Source of the DNA: Azospirillum brasilense
GTDB lineage: Bacteria; Pseudomonadota; Alphaproteobacteria; Azospirillales; Azospirillaceae
DNA length: 64,000 nucleotides
Direction: 5' to 3'
Assembly (NCBI RefSeq): GCF_008365405.1
Contig: NZ_QOKV01000001.1
Location: 629,333-693,332, forward strand
Position 1 is the first letter of the stretch; each line of letters starts with the position of its first letter. The notes below the pieces were generated by a model. That model searched no databases, had not been told where the DNA came from, and worked only from the letters and a program-made list of their open reading frames with translations. Shown in pieces: positions 52,671 through 61,069 of the stretch. The position numbers were made by a program, and so were the translations under genes.

Positions 52671-53705
52671 ATGCCCGAGCGTATCGTGGCGTTGTCGCGC
52701 GCCGTGTCCGATCTTGCCACGCGCAAGATGGACGAGATCCAGGCCGTTACGAACACGACCAAGATTCTGGCGCTCAACGCCCTGATCGAGGCGATGCGTG
52801 CCGGGGAGGCCGGCCGCGGATTCGCCGTGGTGGCCCAGGAGGTGAAGGCCATCTCGGAGCGGATCACCGGCATCGGCGGGGAACTGCGTGCCCAGATGGC
52901 GGTGCAGACCGACGAGTTGAACACGCTCGGCAATCGCCTGGTCTCGCAGTTGCGCGGTGGGCGTCTCGCCGATCTGGCGCTCAACATGATCGACATCATT
53001 GATCGCAATTTGTACGAGCGGTCCTGCGATGTGCGGTGGTGGGCCACCGACAGCGCCGTGGTGGATTGCGCCGCCGATCCGTCCGAGGCCAACCGGCGCC
53101 ACGCGGCGCAGCGGCTGGGCGTCATCCTGGGCGCCTACACGGTCTATCTCGACCTCTGGGTCGTCGATGCCAAGGGCGTGGTTCTGGCGACCGGACGGCC
53201 CGACCGCTACCGCCGCCCCTTGGGCGGTTCGGTCGCGTCCGAATCCTGGTTCCGCGAGGCGATGGCGACCCGCAGCGGCACCGATTTCGCGGTGGCCGAC
53301 ATTGGCGCCAACGATCTGCTGGACCGTGCGACGGTCGCGACCTACGCCACGGCCATCCGGGCCGGCGGTGAGGAGAACGGCCCCGTCATCGGCGTGCTGG
53401 GCGTCTTCTTCGACTGGCAGAGTCAATCCCAGGGCGTGGTCGGCTCCGTCCGCCTGACCGACGAGGAACGCTCCCGGACCCGCTGCCTTCTGGTGGACAG
53501 CCGTCACCGCGTGATTGCCGCCTCCGACCTCAGGGGCGTCCTGACGGAGAGTTTCCCCTTGCGCACCGGCGGCCATGGGCACGGCAGCTATTCCGACGAT
53601 CAGGGGCGCGTGGTCGGTTTCGCCGTGACGCCGGGCTATGAAACCTACAAGGGACTCGGCTGGTTTGGAGTGATCGTCCAGGATTCGGCCAGCTCTTGCA
53701 AATAG
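52671..53705 (+). CDS. Minimal soluble chemoreceptor with C-terminal Cache-like sensor
   Basis: A 344-residue cytoplasmic protein. The signalling part is only about 90 residues: a short N-helix, then the conserved tip TTKILALNALIEAMRAGEAG and RGFAVVAQEVKAISERITGI. The remainder is a Cache-like sensor (NLYERSCDVRWWATDSAVVD, LDLWVVDAKGVVLATGRPDR, SWFREAMATRSGTDFAVADI, VIGVLGVFFDWQSQSQGVVG). Canonical receptors have signalling helices several times longer. ATG 52671 is eight bases after GGAGG; an in-frame TTG upstream is less likely. It may join arrays built by longer receptors or act as a non-chemotaxis signaller. Confidence 0.87.
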   Translation: MPERIVALSRAVSDLATRKMDEIQAVTNTTKILALNALIEAMRAGEAGRGFAVVAQEVKAISERITGIGGELRAQMAVQTDELNTLGNRLVSQLRGGRLADLALNMIDIIDRNLYERSCDVRWWATDSAVVDCAADPSEANRRHAAQRLGVILGAYTVYLDLWVVDAKGVVLATGRPDRYRRPLGGSVASESWFREAMATRSGTDFAVADIGANDLLDRATVATYATAIRAGGEENGPVIGVLGVFFDWQSQSQGVVGSVRLTDEERSRTRCLLVDSRHRVIAASDLRGVLTESFPLRTGGHGHGSYSDDQGRVVGFAVTPGYETYKGLGWFGVIVQDSASSCK

Positions 53706-53804
53706 GCGTATCGGATTGCAGCAATTCGAATCTTTTGAGGGTGCTGCCTGAAATGTTGGCGAAACACCGCTGTGGTGCAGTTGAGCTACGGAAAGGTGTT
53801 TCGC

Positions 53805-54038
53805 ATGCAGGCTCTCGGGCAAATCGTGATCGTACCGGAACAGGAAGACGACCTCGTCGCGGAGGCGATCCGCGACGTGCGTGTGGCGGACGTCATCGAT
53901 CAGGCCACGAAGGACCGGCTGGTGGATGGACTGACCGTTTTGAAAGCCGGGCTGGACTGTCCCGACACGGGTTGCACCGGATGTTTCCATCGCCGGTCCT
54001 GCGAACGCTTCATCGAAGGCATCCTATGGACCAGTTGA
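53805..54038 (+). CDS. Small cysteine-rich protein, unknown
   Basis: A 77-residue cytoplasmic protein. Residues 1-48 are polar with helix propensity (PEQEDDLVAEAIRDVRVADV); the C-terminal third holds four cysteines at 52, 57, 60 and 66 (DCPDTGCTGCFHRRSC), arranged C-x4-C-x2-C-x5-C, able to bind zinc or an iron-sulfur cluster. ATG 53805 follows AAAGGTG. It is 99 bases after the mini-chemoreceptor and may be transcribed with it; a redox or metal input to that receptor is possible. No family recognised. Confidence 0.65.
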   Translation: MQALGQIVIVPEQEDDLVAEAIRDVRVADVIDQATKDRLVDGLTVLKAGLDCPDTGCTGCFHRRSCERFIEGILWTS

Positions 54039-54210
54039 CCCAGGGTCACCGACTTGGTCCAATCCGGAAGGGGACGGGCTCCCTCTTTGGAGCCGGCGGG
54101 GCTGTGACGGTCGTCACCGCGTAAACCGAAAACCATGCTAAAATGCCGTTTTAACGGTCCCCGTCCGCGATTTGGTGCGGTGGTCCGGAGATCGGTGTCT
54201 CGAGGTCGGT

Positions 54211-55035
54211 ATGGGCTTTTCGGTGACCTTCTGGGGGGTTCGGGGCACGGTCCCTTGCCCGCTGCCGTCCCATATGGGCTTCGGCGGCAACACGAGTTGC
54301 GTGGAGGTCCAGGCGGGCGGACAGCGCATCGTCATCGACGCCGGCACCGGCATCCGCATGCTCGGAAAGCGCCTGCTGAAGGAGGGCGCCGCCGAGGCGA
54401 CCCTGCTGATGAGCCACACCCACCTCGACCACATCTGCGGCTTTCCCTTCTTCGTTCCAGCCTATACCAAGGGCTTCCATCTGCGCATCGTCTCCGGCCA
54501 CCTGAAGGGCAACCCGGGCATCGAAGCGACCATGGCGCGGCAGATGGAGCGTCCCCTGTTTCCGGTGCCGATGCGCACCATGGGAAGCAACATCGTTTTC
54601 GACGAGATCACGGCGGGCGACCGTTTCGCGCTGGGCGAGGGCGTGCAGGTCCGCACGGCGCTGCTGAACCACCCGGACGGCGCCACCGGCTACCGCATCG
54701 AGCATCTCGGCAAATCCTTCGCCTATGTGACCGACACGGAGCATGTGCCCGGCCATCCCGACCGCAACATCCTCGACCTGATCGACGGCGCCGACCTCGT
54801 GCTCTACGACAGCACCTACACGGACGAGGAATGGCAGAACCGCATCGGCTGGGGTCATTCCACCTGGACCGAGGGCGTCCGATTGGCGCAGGCGGCGGGG
54901 GTCAAGCAACTGGTCCTGTTCCACCACGACCCCGACCATGACGACGCCGCCATGACCGCCATCGAGGCGGCGGCCCAAGCGGTGTTTCCGGACTGCTTCG
55001 CCGCGCGGGAAGGGATGACGGTCACGCTGGCCTGA
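54211..55035 (+). CDS. MBL-fold metallohydrolase
   Basis: A 274-residue metallo-beta-lactamase-fold phosphodiesterase-like enzyme. Seen: VTFWGVRGTVPCPLPSHMGF, FGGNTSCVEVQAGG, VIDAGTGIRMLGKRLL, the HxHxDH metal motif in MSHTHLDHICGFPFF, VTDTEHVPGHPDRN, and WGHSTWTEGVRLAQAAGVKQ with LFHHDPDHDD. GVRGxxP and the GGNTSC motif place it in the PhnP/PDE-like branch that cleaves cyclic nucleotides or phosphodiesters. ATG 54211 follows GAGGTC; a longer frame begins at 54172. No metal-supplying neighbour. Confidence 0.9.
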   Translation: MGFSVTFWGVRGTVPCPLPSHMGFGGNTSCVEVQAGGQRIVIDAGTGIRMLGKRLLKEGAAEATLLMSHTHLDHICGFPFFVPAYTKGFHLRIVSGHLKGNPGIEATMARQMERPLFPVPMRTMGSNIVFDEITAGDRFALGEGVQVRTALLNHPDGATGYRIEHLGKSFAYVTDTEHVPGHPDRNILDLIDGADLVLYDSTYTDEEWQNRIGWGHSTWTEGVRLAQAAGVKQLVLFHHDPDHDDAAMTAIEAAAQAVFPDCFAAREGMTVTLA

Positions 55036-55117
55036 CCTCGGCTTGGCGCCTATGGCCTGACCCTGGGCCGGGCCGTTATAGAGGGGCTTCCTCCACCCCG
55101 CAGCGAATCCCCCATCC

Positions 55118-56389
55118 ATGCCCAACCCTGTCCTGACCGTCCCACCGATGACGCTGACGGTCGTCGCGCTGTTCGTCATCACCTATGTCGGCATGGCGCT
55201 GGGGCGCTTCCCCGGTTTGCGCATCGACCGCACGGGCATCGCCCTGGTCGCGGCCATCCTTCTGCTGGCCATCGGGGCGCTGGAATCGGGGCAGGTGACG
55301 GAAGCGATCGACTTCCCGACCTTGTTCATCCTGTTCGGGCTGATGGTGCTGTCCGCCCAGTACGCGGCCAGCGGCTTCTACGACTGGTGCGCCCTGCGGG
55401 TGGCGCAGGCGGCGCGTTCTCCGGCCCGGCTGCTGGCGGTGACGGTGGCGGTGGGCGGCGGCCTGTCGGCGATCCTCGCCAACGACGTGGTGGTCTTCGC
55501 CATGACGCCGATGCTCTGTGTCGGGCTGCTGGCCCGCCGGCTCGACCCGAGGCCCTACCTGATCGGCCTGGCCGGCGCGGCGAACGCCGGGTCGGCGGCG
55601 ACGGTGATCGGCAACCCGCAGAACATCCTGATCGGCCGGATGGGCCATCTGGACTTCTGGCGCTTCCTGGCGGTGTGCGGGGTGCCGGCGCTGGTCGGCC
55701 TCGTGGTGGTGTATGCCGTGGTGTGGCTCGCTTGGCGGGGTCGCTTCGGCGAGCCGGATGACGGCGCGGCGGGGGAGGGCGGAGCCGAGCCGGTAACGCT
55801 CGATCGCGCACAACTCGGCAAGGCGGTGGTGGCGACCCTGGTGCTTCTCGGCCTGTTCACCACCGACCTGCCGCACGAGATCGGCGTGCTGCTGGTCGCC
55901 GGGGCGATGCTGATCAGCCGACGGCTGGCCTCGCGCGGGATGCTGGGCATGGTCGACTGGCATCTGCTGGTCCTCTTCGCCGCGCTGTTCGCCATCAACC
56001 ACGCGCTGAAGCTGACCGGCCTCCCCGCCGAGTTCGTGTCGGGGCTGGAGGCCGCCGGCTGGCTGCCCGACCGGCTGGCGGTGATGACCCCGCTCGCGCT
56101 GGCGGCAAGCAACAGCATCGGCAACGTGCCGGCGGTGATCCTGCTGCTCGCCGCCTGGCCGTCGCCGCCGGAGGGGGCGCTCTACGGTCTGGCGATCCTG
56201 TCCACGCTGGCCGGCAACCTGCTGATCCCCGGCAGCCTCGCCAACATCATCGTGGTGGAGCGGGCGGCGGCCTCCGGCGTCCGGCTCGGCTTTGTAGAGC
56301 ACGCCCGTTGCGGCATCCCGATGACCCTTTTGTCGATGGGATTCGCCGTTTTGTGGTTGTGGGGCACCGGCTGGATGCGTCTGAGCTGA
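55118..56389 (+). CDS. SLC13/ArsB-type anion transporter
   Basis: A polytopic inner-membrane protein of the ion transporter superfamily (DASS/ArsB), 423 residues with about eleven spans in two halves. Seen: MTLTVVALFVITYVGMALGR, LLLAIGALESGQVTEAIDFP, LFILFGLMVLSAQYAASGFY, LSAILANDVVVFAMTPMLCV (first hairpin motif), GLAGAANAGSAATVIGNPQN with the substrate-site SAATVIGNPQN, and the second hairpin LALAASNSIGNVPAVILLLA. SNT and SNS motifs are degenerate, so dicarboxylate, sulfate or arsenite remain possible substrates. No arsR or other regulator nearby. Confidence 0.86.
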   Translation: MPNPVLTVPPMTLTVVALFVITYVGMALGRFPGLRIDRTGIALVAAILLLAIGALESGQVTEAIDFPTLFILFGLMVLSAQYAASGFYDWCALRVAQAARSPARLLAVTVAVGGGLSAILANDVVVFAMTPMLCVGLLARRLDPRPYLIGLAGAANAGSAATVIGNPQNILIGRMGHLDFWRFLAVCGVPALVGLVVVYAVVWLAWRGRFGEPDDGAAGEGGAEPVTLDRAQLGKAVVATLVLLGLFTTDLPHEIGVLLVAGAMLISRRLASRGMLGMVDWHLLVLFAALFAINHALKLTGLPAEFVSGLEAAGWLPDRLAVMTPLALAASNSIGNVPAVILLLAAWPSPPEGALYGLAILSTLAGNLLIPGSLANIIVVERAAASGVRLGFVEHARCGIPMTLLSMGFAVLWLWGTGWMRLS

Positions 56390-56493
56390 TTTTTCTCCTT
56401 ATGGGCTATGCGAATGGTGCCGCCCCTCTCCGTCCGGGGCATTGCCCTCTCTTCGCAAAGCAAAAAACTTGGGGTGGCCTCTTCGAGGCACAG

Positions 56494-56523
56494 ATGCCCG
56501 AAGCTCAGACGCCCCAAGCTTAG
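56494..56523 (+). other. Nine-codon upstream ORF resembling the start of the next gene
   Basis: In the 152-base gap before the GT2 gene, a short frame encodes MPEAQTPQA and a stop, while the gene itself starts MSEAQTPRT 19 bases later. The DNA of the two segments is alike (GAAGCTCAGACGCCCC and GAAGCCCAGACGCCCC). It may be a partial duplication or a small regulatory frame. No promoter evidence. Confidence 0.45.
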
Positions 56524-56541
56524 ACGAAGGACGGAAACCGC

Positions 56542-57558
56542 ATGTCAGAAGCCCAGACGCCCCGGACGCTGGACACCGGAGCCCAGGAACGGCCTCGGGA
56601 AACGCCCTGGGAGACTCCGGTCGTCGCGGTGGTGGTCACCCACAACCGTCTGGCCCTGCTGAAGACCTGTCTGGCGGCCATCCATGGGCAGGAGCCGCGG
56701 CCCGACCGCATCGTCGTGGTGGACAACGGCTCCAGCGACGGCACCGCCGAGTGGCTGGTCGAACAGCGGGCGGTGATGCCGGAGCTTCTGGTGGTCCGGC
56801 AGGCCAACATCGGCTCCGCCGGCGCCTACCACACCGCCTTCGCAACGGCGCTGGAACTGGGCGCACGCTGGATCTGGAGCACCGACGACGACGGCATCCC
56901 GGCGCCCGGCGCGCTGGCCGAACTGCTGCGCCAGGGCGAACGGCACGACCTCGACCTCGTCGGGCCGACCGTGGTCGCGGCGGAGGATCGGGGCGATCTG
57001 GCCTTCACCATGCAGGGCTTCACCAAGGCCGACGCCTTTGCCGCCGCGGCGCAGGACGGCATCGTGCCGGGAACCATCGCGCTGTTCAACGGGACCCTGC
57101 TGCGCCGGCGCGTGTTCGAGCGGATCGGCAACATCAAGCGCGAGATGTTCATCTGGGGCGACGAGTGGGAGTTCACGCTGCGCGCCCGCCGGGCCGGGCT
57201 GCGCGACGGGACGGCGGTGCACGCCCTGCACGTCCATCCGCGCAACCGTCGCACCCAGCGCCCGCTGGCCGGCGGCTTCCTGGGCACGGTGGAGGAGATG
57301 CCGGAAAACCGCGCCCCCTATTTCTTCCGCAACATGGGCTACATCCACGCCACCTACGAGCGCAAGTCCATCGCCCGTATGATGGTCAAATACACGCTCT
57401 ACTATCTGCTGCACCGGCGGGCCGACGTGAAGGGGCTGCGCGGCTTCTGGACCCATTACCGGGCCGGCCTGCTCAACCGCTATCCGGAGGACTTGCAGGC
57501 GTCTCCCACGGCGGCTGCTCCCGCCCCTCCGCCCCAGTCCCTGCCGAAAAGCGTCTGA
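56542..57558 (+). CDS. GT2-family glycosyltransferase
   Basis: A 338-residue GT-A fold glycosyltransferase, cytoplasmic or membrane-associated. Seen: VVAVVVTHNRLALLKTCLAA at the start of the fold, DRIVVVDNGSSDGTAEWLVE, RQANIGSAGAYHTAFATALE, the DxD metal site in WSTDDDGIPAPGALAELL, and IKREMFIWGDEWEFTLRARR, which holds the catalytic acidic residues of the GlfT2-like branch. The first 34 residues are unstructured. Related proteins build galactofuranose, rhamnose or other surface glycans. 10 bases before the membrane protein gene, so probably co-transcribed. Confidence 0.9.
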   Translation: MSEAQTPRTLDTGAQERPRETPWETPVVAVVVTHNRLALLKTCLAAIHGQEPRPDRIVVVDNGSSDGTAEWLVEQRAVMPELLVVRQANIGSAGAYHTAFATALELGARWIWSTDDDGIPAPGALAELLRQGERHDLDLVGPTVVAAEDRGDLAFTMQGFTKADAFAAAAQDGIVPGTIALFNGTLLRRRVFERIGNIKREMFIWGDEWEFTLRARRAGLRDGTAVHALHVHPRNRRTQRPLAGGFLGTVEEMPENRAPYFFRNMGYIHATYERKSIARMMVKYTLYYLLHRRADVKGLRGFWTHYRAGLLNRYPEDLQASPTAAAPAPPPQSLPKSV

Positions 57559-57568
57559 GGGGGGCCGC

Positions 57569-59152
57569 ATGTTCAGGGATTTCACCCTCGACGGACGGGC
57601 GGCGTCGCGCGCCGAGTCCGTGTATGTCTGGCCCGCCGCCCTGCTGATCCTGGTGGCGGCTTCGATCCCCGTCTGGATGTTCGAGATTCCGGCGCTGGGC
57701 GACTATGTCAACCACGTCACCCGCATGTACGCCCTGGCCCATCTCGACCAGGACCCGGCGCTGGCGCAATTCTACATGGTGCGCTGGGCGATCATCCCCA
57801 ATCTGGTGATGGACATCGTCGTGCCGCCGCTGGCCAAGCTGATCGGGGTGCACACGGCGAGCCGGCTGTTCGTCACCGCCAGCTATCTGGTGCTGGTGAC
57901 CGGCTCCATCGCGCTCTACCGCGCGGTCTGGGGCCGGGTCGAGCTGGGGCCGCTGGCCGCCGGGCTGTTCCTCTACACGCTGTCCACCTACATGGGCCTG
58001 TTCAACTACCTGTTCGGGCTGGGGTTGGCGCTGTGGGGCATCGCCGGCTGGATCGCGATGCGGGAGCGCGCACCCTGGCAGCGCGGGCTGGCCTCGCTCG
58101 GCGTCGTGCTGCTGCTGTTCATCTCGCACCTGTTCGCGTTCGGGCTCTACGGCCTGACGCTGCTGGCCTTCGAGGGCTGGCGGCTGTGGCGGAGCGGCGG
58201 CTGGCGTGAGCCGCTGCGGGCGCTGCCGGACGCGCTGGCCTTCGGACTGCCCTTCCTGATCGTGCCGCCGCTGCTGCTGATGAGCCCGTCGTCCGGCTTC
58301 GCCGACGCGGTGCTGTGGGTCGGCACGGCGAAGCTGATGGGTTTCGACTTCCTGTTCGGCGGCTACGCCGACACGGTCGGCTATGTGACGGGGATCGCCG
58401 TCGGGCTGGGCATCGCCTGGGGGCTGTGGAGCGGGGCGATGCGGCTGCATCCGGTCGGTGCCATCACCATCGCGCTGGGGCTGGTGGTCTATGCGGCGAT
58501 GCCGCTGGTCCTCTTTGGGTCTTGGTTCGCCGACAGCCGCCTGCCCATCGGCATCGCCTTCGTCGCGCTGGGCTTCGTGCGGTGGGAACTGGCAACCTCG
58601 GCCATGCGGGCGGGCTTCCTCGCGGTGGTGGTCGCGCTGTCGCTGCTGCGCAGCGCCGACGCCGGGGTGGGGCTGGCCAAGGTCGACCCGCTGCTGGAGG
58701 AGGTGCGCCAGTCCCTGCAGCGGATCGAGCCGGGCAGCACCGTGCTCGCCACCTACGCCGACGAGACGCTGCACAAATCGATCTTCCGCGCCACCCAGTT
58801 CACCGACGACCGCGCCCTGTCCTTCGGCCTGCACCACGCGCCGGTGCTGGCGCTGATGGAGCGCTCCAGCCTCGTGCCCATCGCCTTCACCCATCCGGGC
58901 AAGCAGGTGCTGTTGCTGAAGCCGGACTATGCGGACCTGGATGGTGATTTCACCTACATGCCGCGCATCGGCTATGTCGCCGACGCGGTGCGCCAGCCGG
59001 GTCTGCGCGACAACCATTATTGGGTCGACTGGCCACGGCGCTTCGGCTACGTCTACGTGCTGTTCAGCGAGCCCGGCCGCGCCAACCCGGTGCCGGAGCA
59101 TCTGACGCTGGTGCAGGAAGGGCGGTACTTCCAGCTCTACAAGGTGAGGTGA
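57569..59152 (+). CDS. Large polytopic membrane protein, probably glycan-related
   Basis: A 527-residue inner-membrane protein with about ten to eleven spans, for example VWPAALLILVAASIPVWMFE, LFNYLFGLGLALWGIAGWIA, LALGLVVYAAMPLVLFG-type and a soluble C-terminal domain (LQRIEPGSTVLATYADETLH, VPIAFTHPGKQVLLLKPDYA). The first loop has DYVNHVTRMYALAHLDQD, a pattern seen in GT-C-like or uncharacterised glycan-processing proteins (aspartate and histidine near the first periplasmic loop). I do not assign a family. It follows a GT2 gene by 10 bases, supporting a role in the same glycan pathway. The C-terminus ends before repeats at 59165. Confidence 0.75.
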   Translation: MFRDFTLDGRAASRAESVYVWPAALLILVAASIPVWMFEIPALGDYVNHVTRMYALAHLDQDPALAQFYMVRWAIIPNLVMDIVVPPLAKLIGVHTASRLFVTASYLVLVTGSIALYRAVWGRVELGPLAAGLFLYTLSTYMGLFNYLFGLGLALWGIAGWIAMRERAPWQRGLASLGVVLLLFISHLFAFGLYGLTLLAFEGWRLWRSGGWREPLRALPDALAFGLPFLIVPPLLLMSPSSGFADAVLWVGTAKLMGFDFLFGGYADTVGYVTGIAVGLGIAWGLWSGAMRLHPVGAITIALGLVVYAAMPLVLFGSWFADSRLPIGIAFVALGFVRWELATSAMRAGFLAVVVALSLLRSADAGVGLAKVDPLLEEVRQSLQRIEPGSTVLATYADETLHKSIFRATQFTDDRALSFGLHHAPVLALMERSSLVPIAFTHPGKQVLLLKPDYADLDGDFTYMPRIGYVADAVRQPGLRDNHYWVDWPRRFGYVYVLFSEPGRANPVPEHLTLVQEGRYFQLYKVR

Positions 59153-59164
59153 GGCGGGCGGTTG

Positions 59165-59263
59165 CCCCCTCCCTAACCCTCCCCCGCTGCGCAGGGGAGG
59201 GGACTGCCGCCGCTTCGCAGAAGGCACCCTCTCCCGCAAAGCGGGGGAGGGCCGGGGTGGGGG
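59165..59263. repeat. Imperfect inverted repeat pair, diverged
   Basis: 59165-59202 and 59227-59263 are imperfect inverted copies of about 37 bases. Both have CCCTCCCCCGCT-type arms (second copy read in reverse), separated by 24 bases (ACTGCCGCCGCTTCGCAGAAGGCA). They resemble the palindromic units at 853 and 13773 in architecture but not in detail. Between convergent genes, they could also act as a terminator. Confidence 0.7.
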
Positions 59264-59276
59264 CAAGGACGCCCCC

Positions 59277-60445
<1,169 letters not shown>

Positions 60446-60449
<4 letters not shown>

Positions 60450-60952
60450 GGGGTCTTCTCCTGGCAGTCGGTGCATGTGCCGCGCACCTCGACGGTGGGG
60501 CGGCTGACCTGGAAACCATGCTCGGCGGCGATGGTGCCGATGGCGGCGCGGATGCGCGGGTCGTCGATCTCCACGGCGTTGCCGCAGGTCTCGCACACCA
60601 GGAACTGCCCGGAATGGACGACCCCCGGCGCCGCGCAGCCGATGTAGGCGTTCAGCGATTCGATGCGGTGGACCAGCCCGTGCTCCACCAGGAACTCCAG
60701 CGCCCGGTAGACGGTCAGCGGGGCGGTGGCCTTGCCCTCGCGCTGGCTGAGGTCCTCCAGGATGGCGTAGGCGCCGCGCGGCTTGTGGCTGTTCCACACC
60801 AGCTCCAGCACCTGCCGGCGGAGCGCGGTCAGCCGGGCGCCGCGCTCCGCGCACAGGGCGTCGGCGCGCATCAGCGCGTCGGCGATGCAATGCGCGTGGT
60901 CGTGCCCGTGGCCGGAGGCCGGGCCGGCGGTGGGGTGGGGATCGGCGGTCAT
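60446..60952 (-). CDS. zur: Zinc uptake regulator Zur (Fur family)
   Basis: A 168-residue zinc-sensing repressor. Winged helix about 35-95 ([56 protein letters not shown]), dimer domain with CETCGN and CTDC cysteine pairs for structural zinc, and [15 protein letters not shown]. The N-terminus is histidine-rich (HGHDHAH). No Shine-Dalgarno is visible and a probable -10 box lies directly upstream, so the mRNA may be leaderless. The gene sits with a zinc GTPase, the usual zur-cobW pairing, and is probably autoregulated by the site at 60956. Confidence 0.92.
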
Positions 60953-60955
60953 GGC

Positions 60956-60968
60956 GTTATCTTATTAC
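60956..60968 (-). promoter_or_regulatory. Probable Zur box over the zur promoter
   Basis: GTTATCTTATTAC is a near-palindrome (GTTAT / ATTAC, four of five) with TAAGAT at -10 spacing on the coding strand, immediately before the ATG. It resembles alphaproteobacterial Zur boxes with GTTATA...TATAAC cores. Binding here would block the promoter of zur and the GTPase. Confidence 0.6.
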
Positions 60969-60998
60969 ATCGCCGGACGCCGACACCAGACAAAGAAG

Positions 60999-61029
60999 AA
61001 GGGCGGCCCCGGACGCGGGGGCCGCCCTT
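60999..61029 (-). terminator. Intrinsic terminator after phoX
   Basis: Ten-bp stem GGGCGGCCCC / GGGGCCGCCC with a seven-base loop, followed leftward by TTCTTCTTTG. It ends the phoX message 40 bases past the stop and insulates zur. Confidence 0.82.
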
Positions 61030-61069
61030 TCAGGCGTGTCGCTGGGTTGTGGGACGGACGCCCGTGGGG

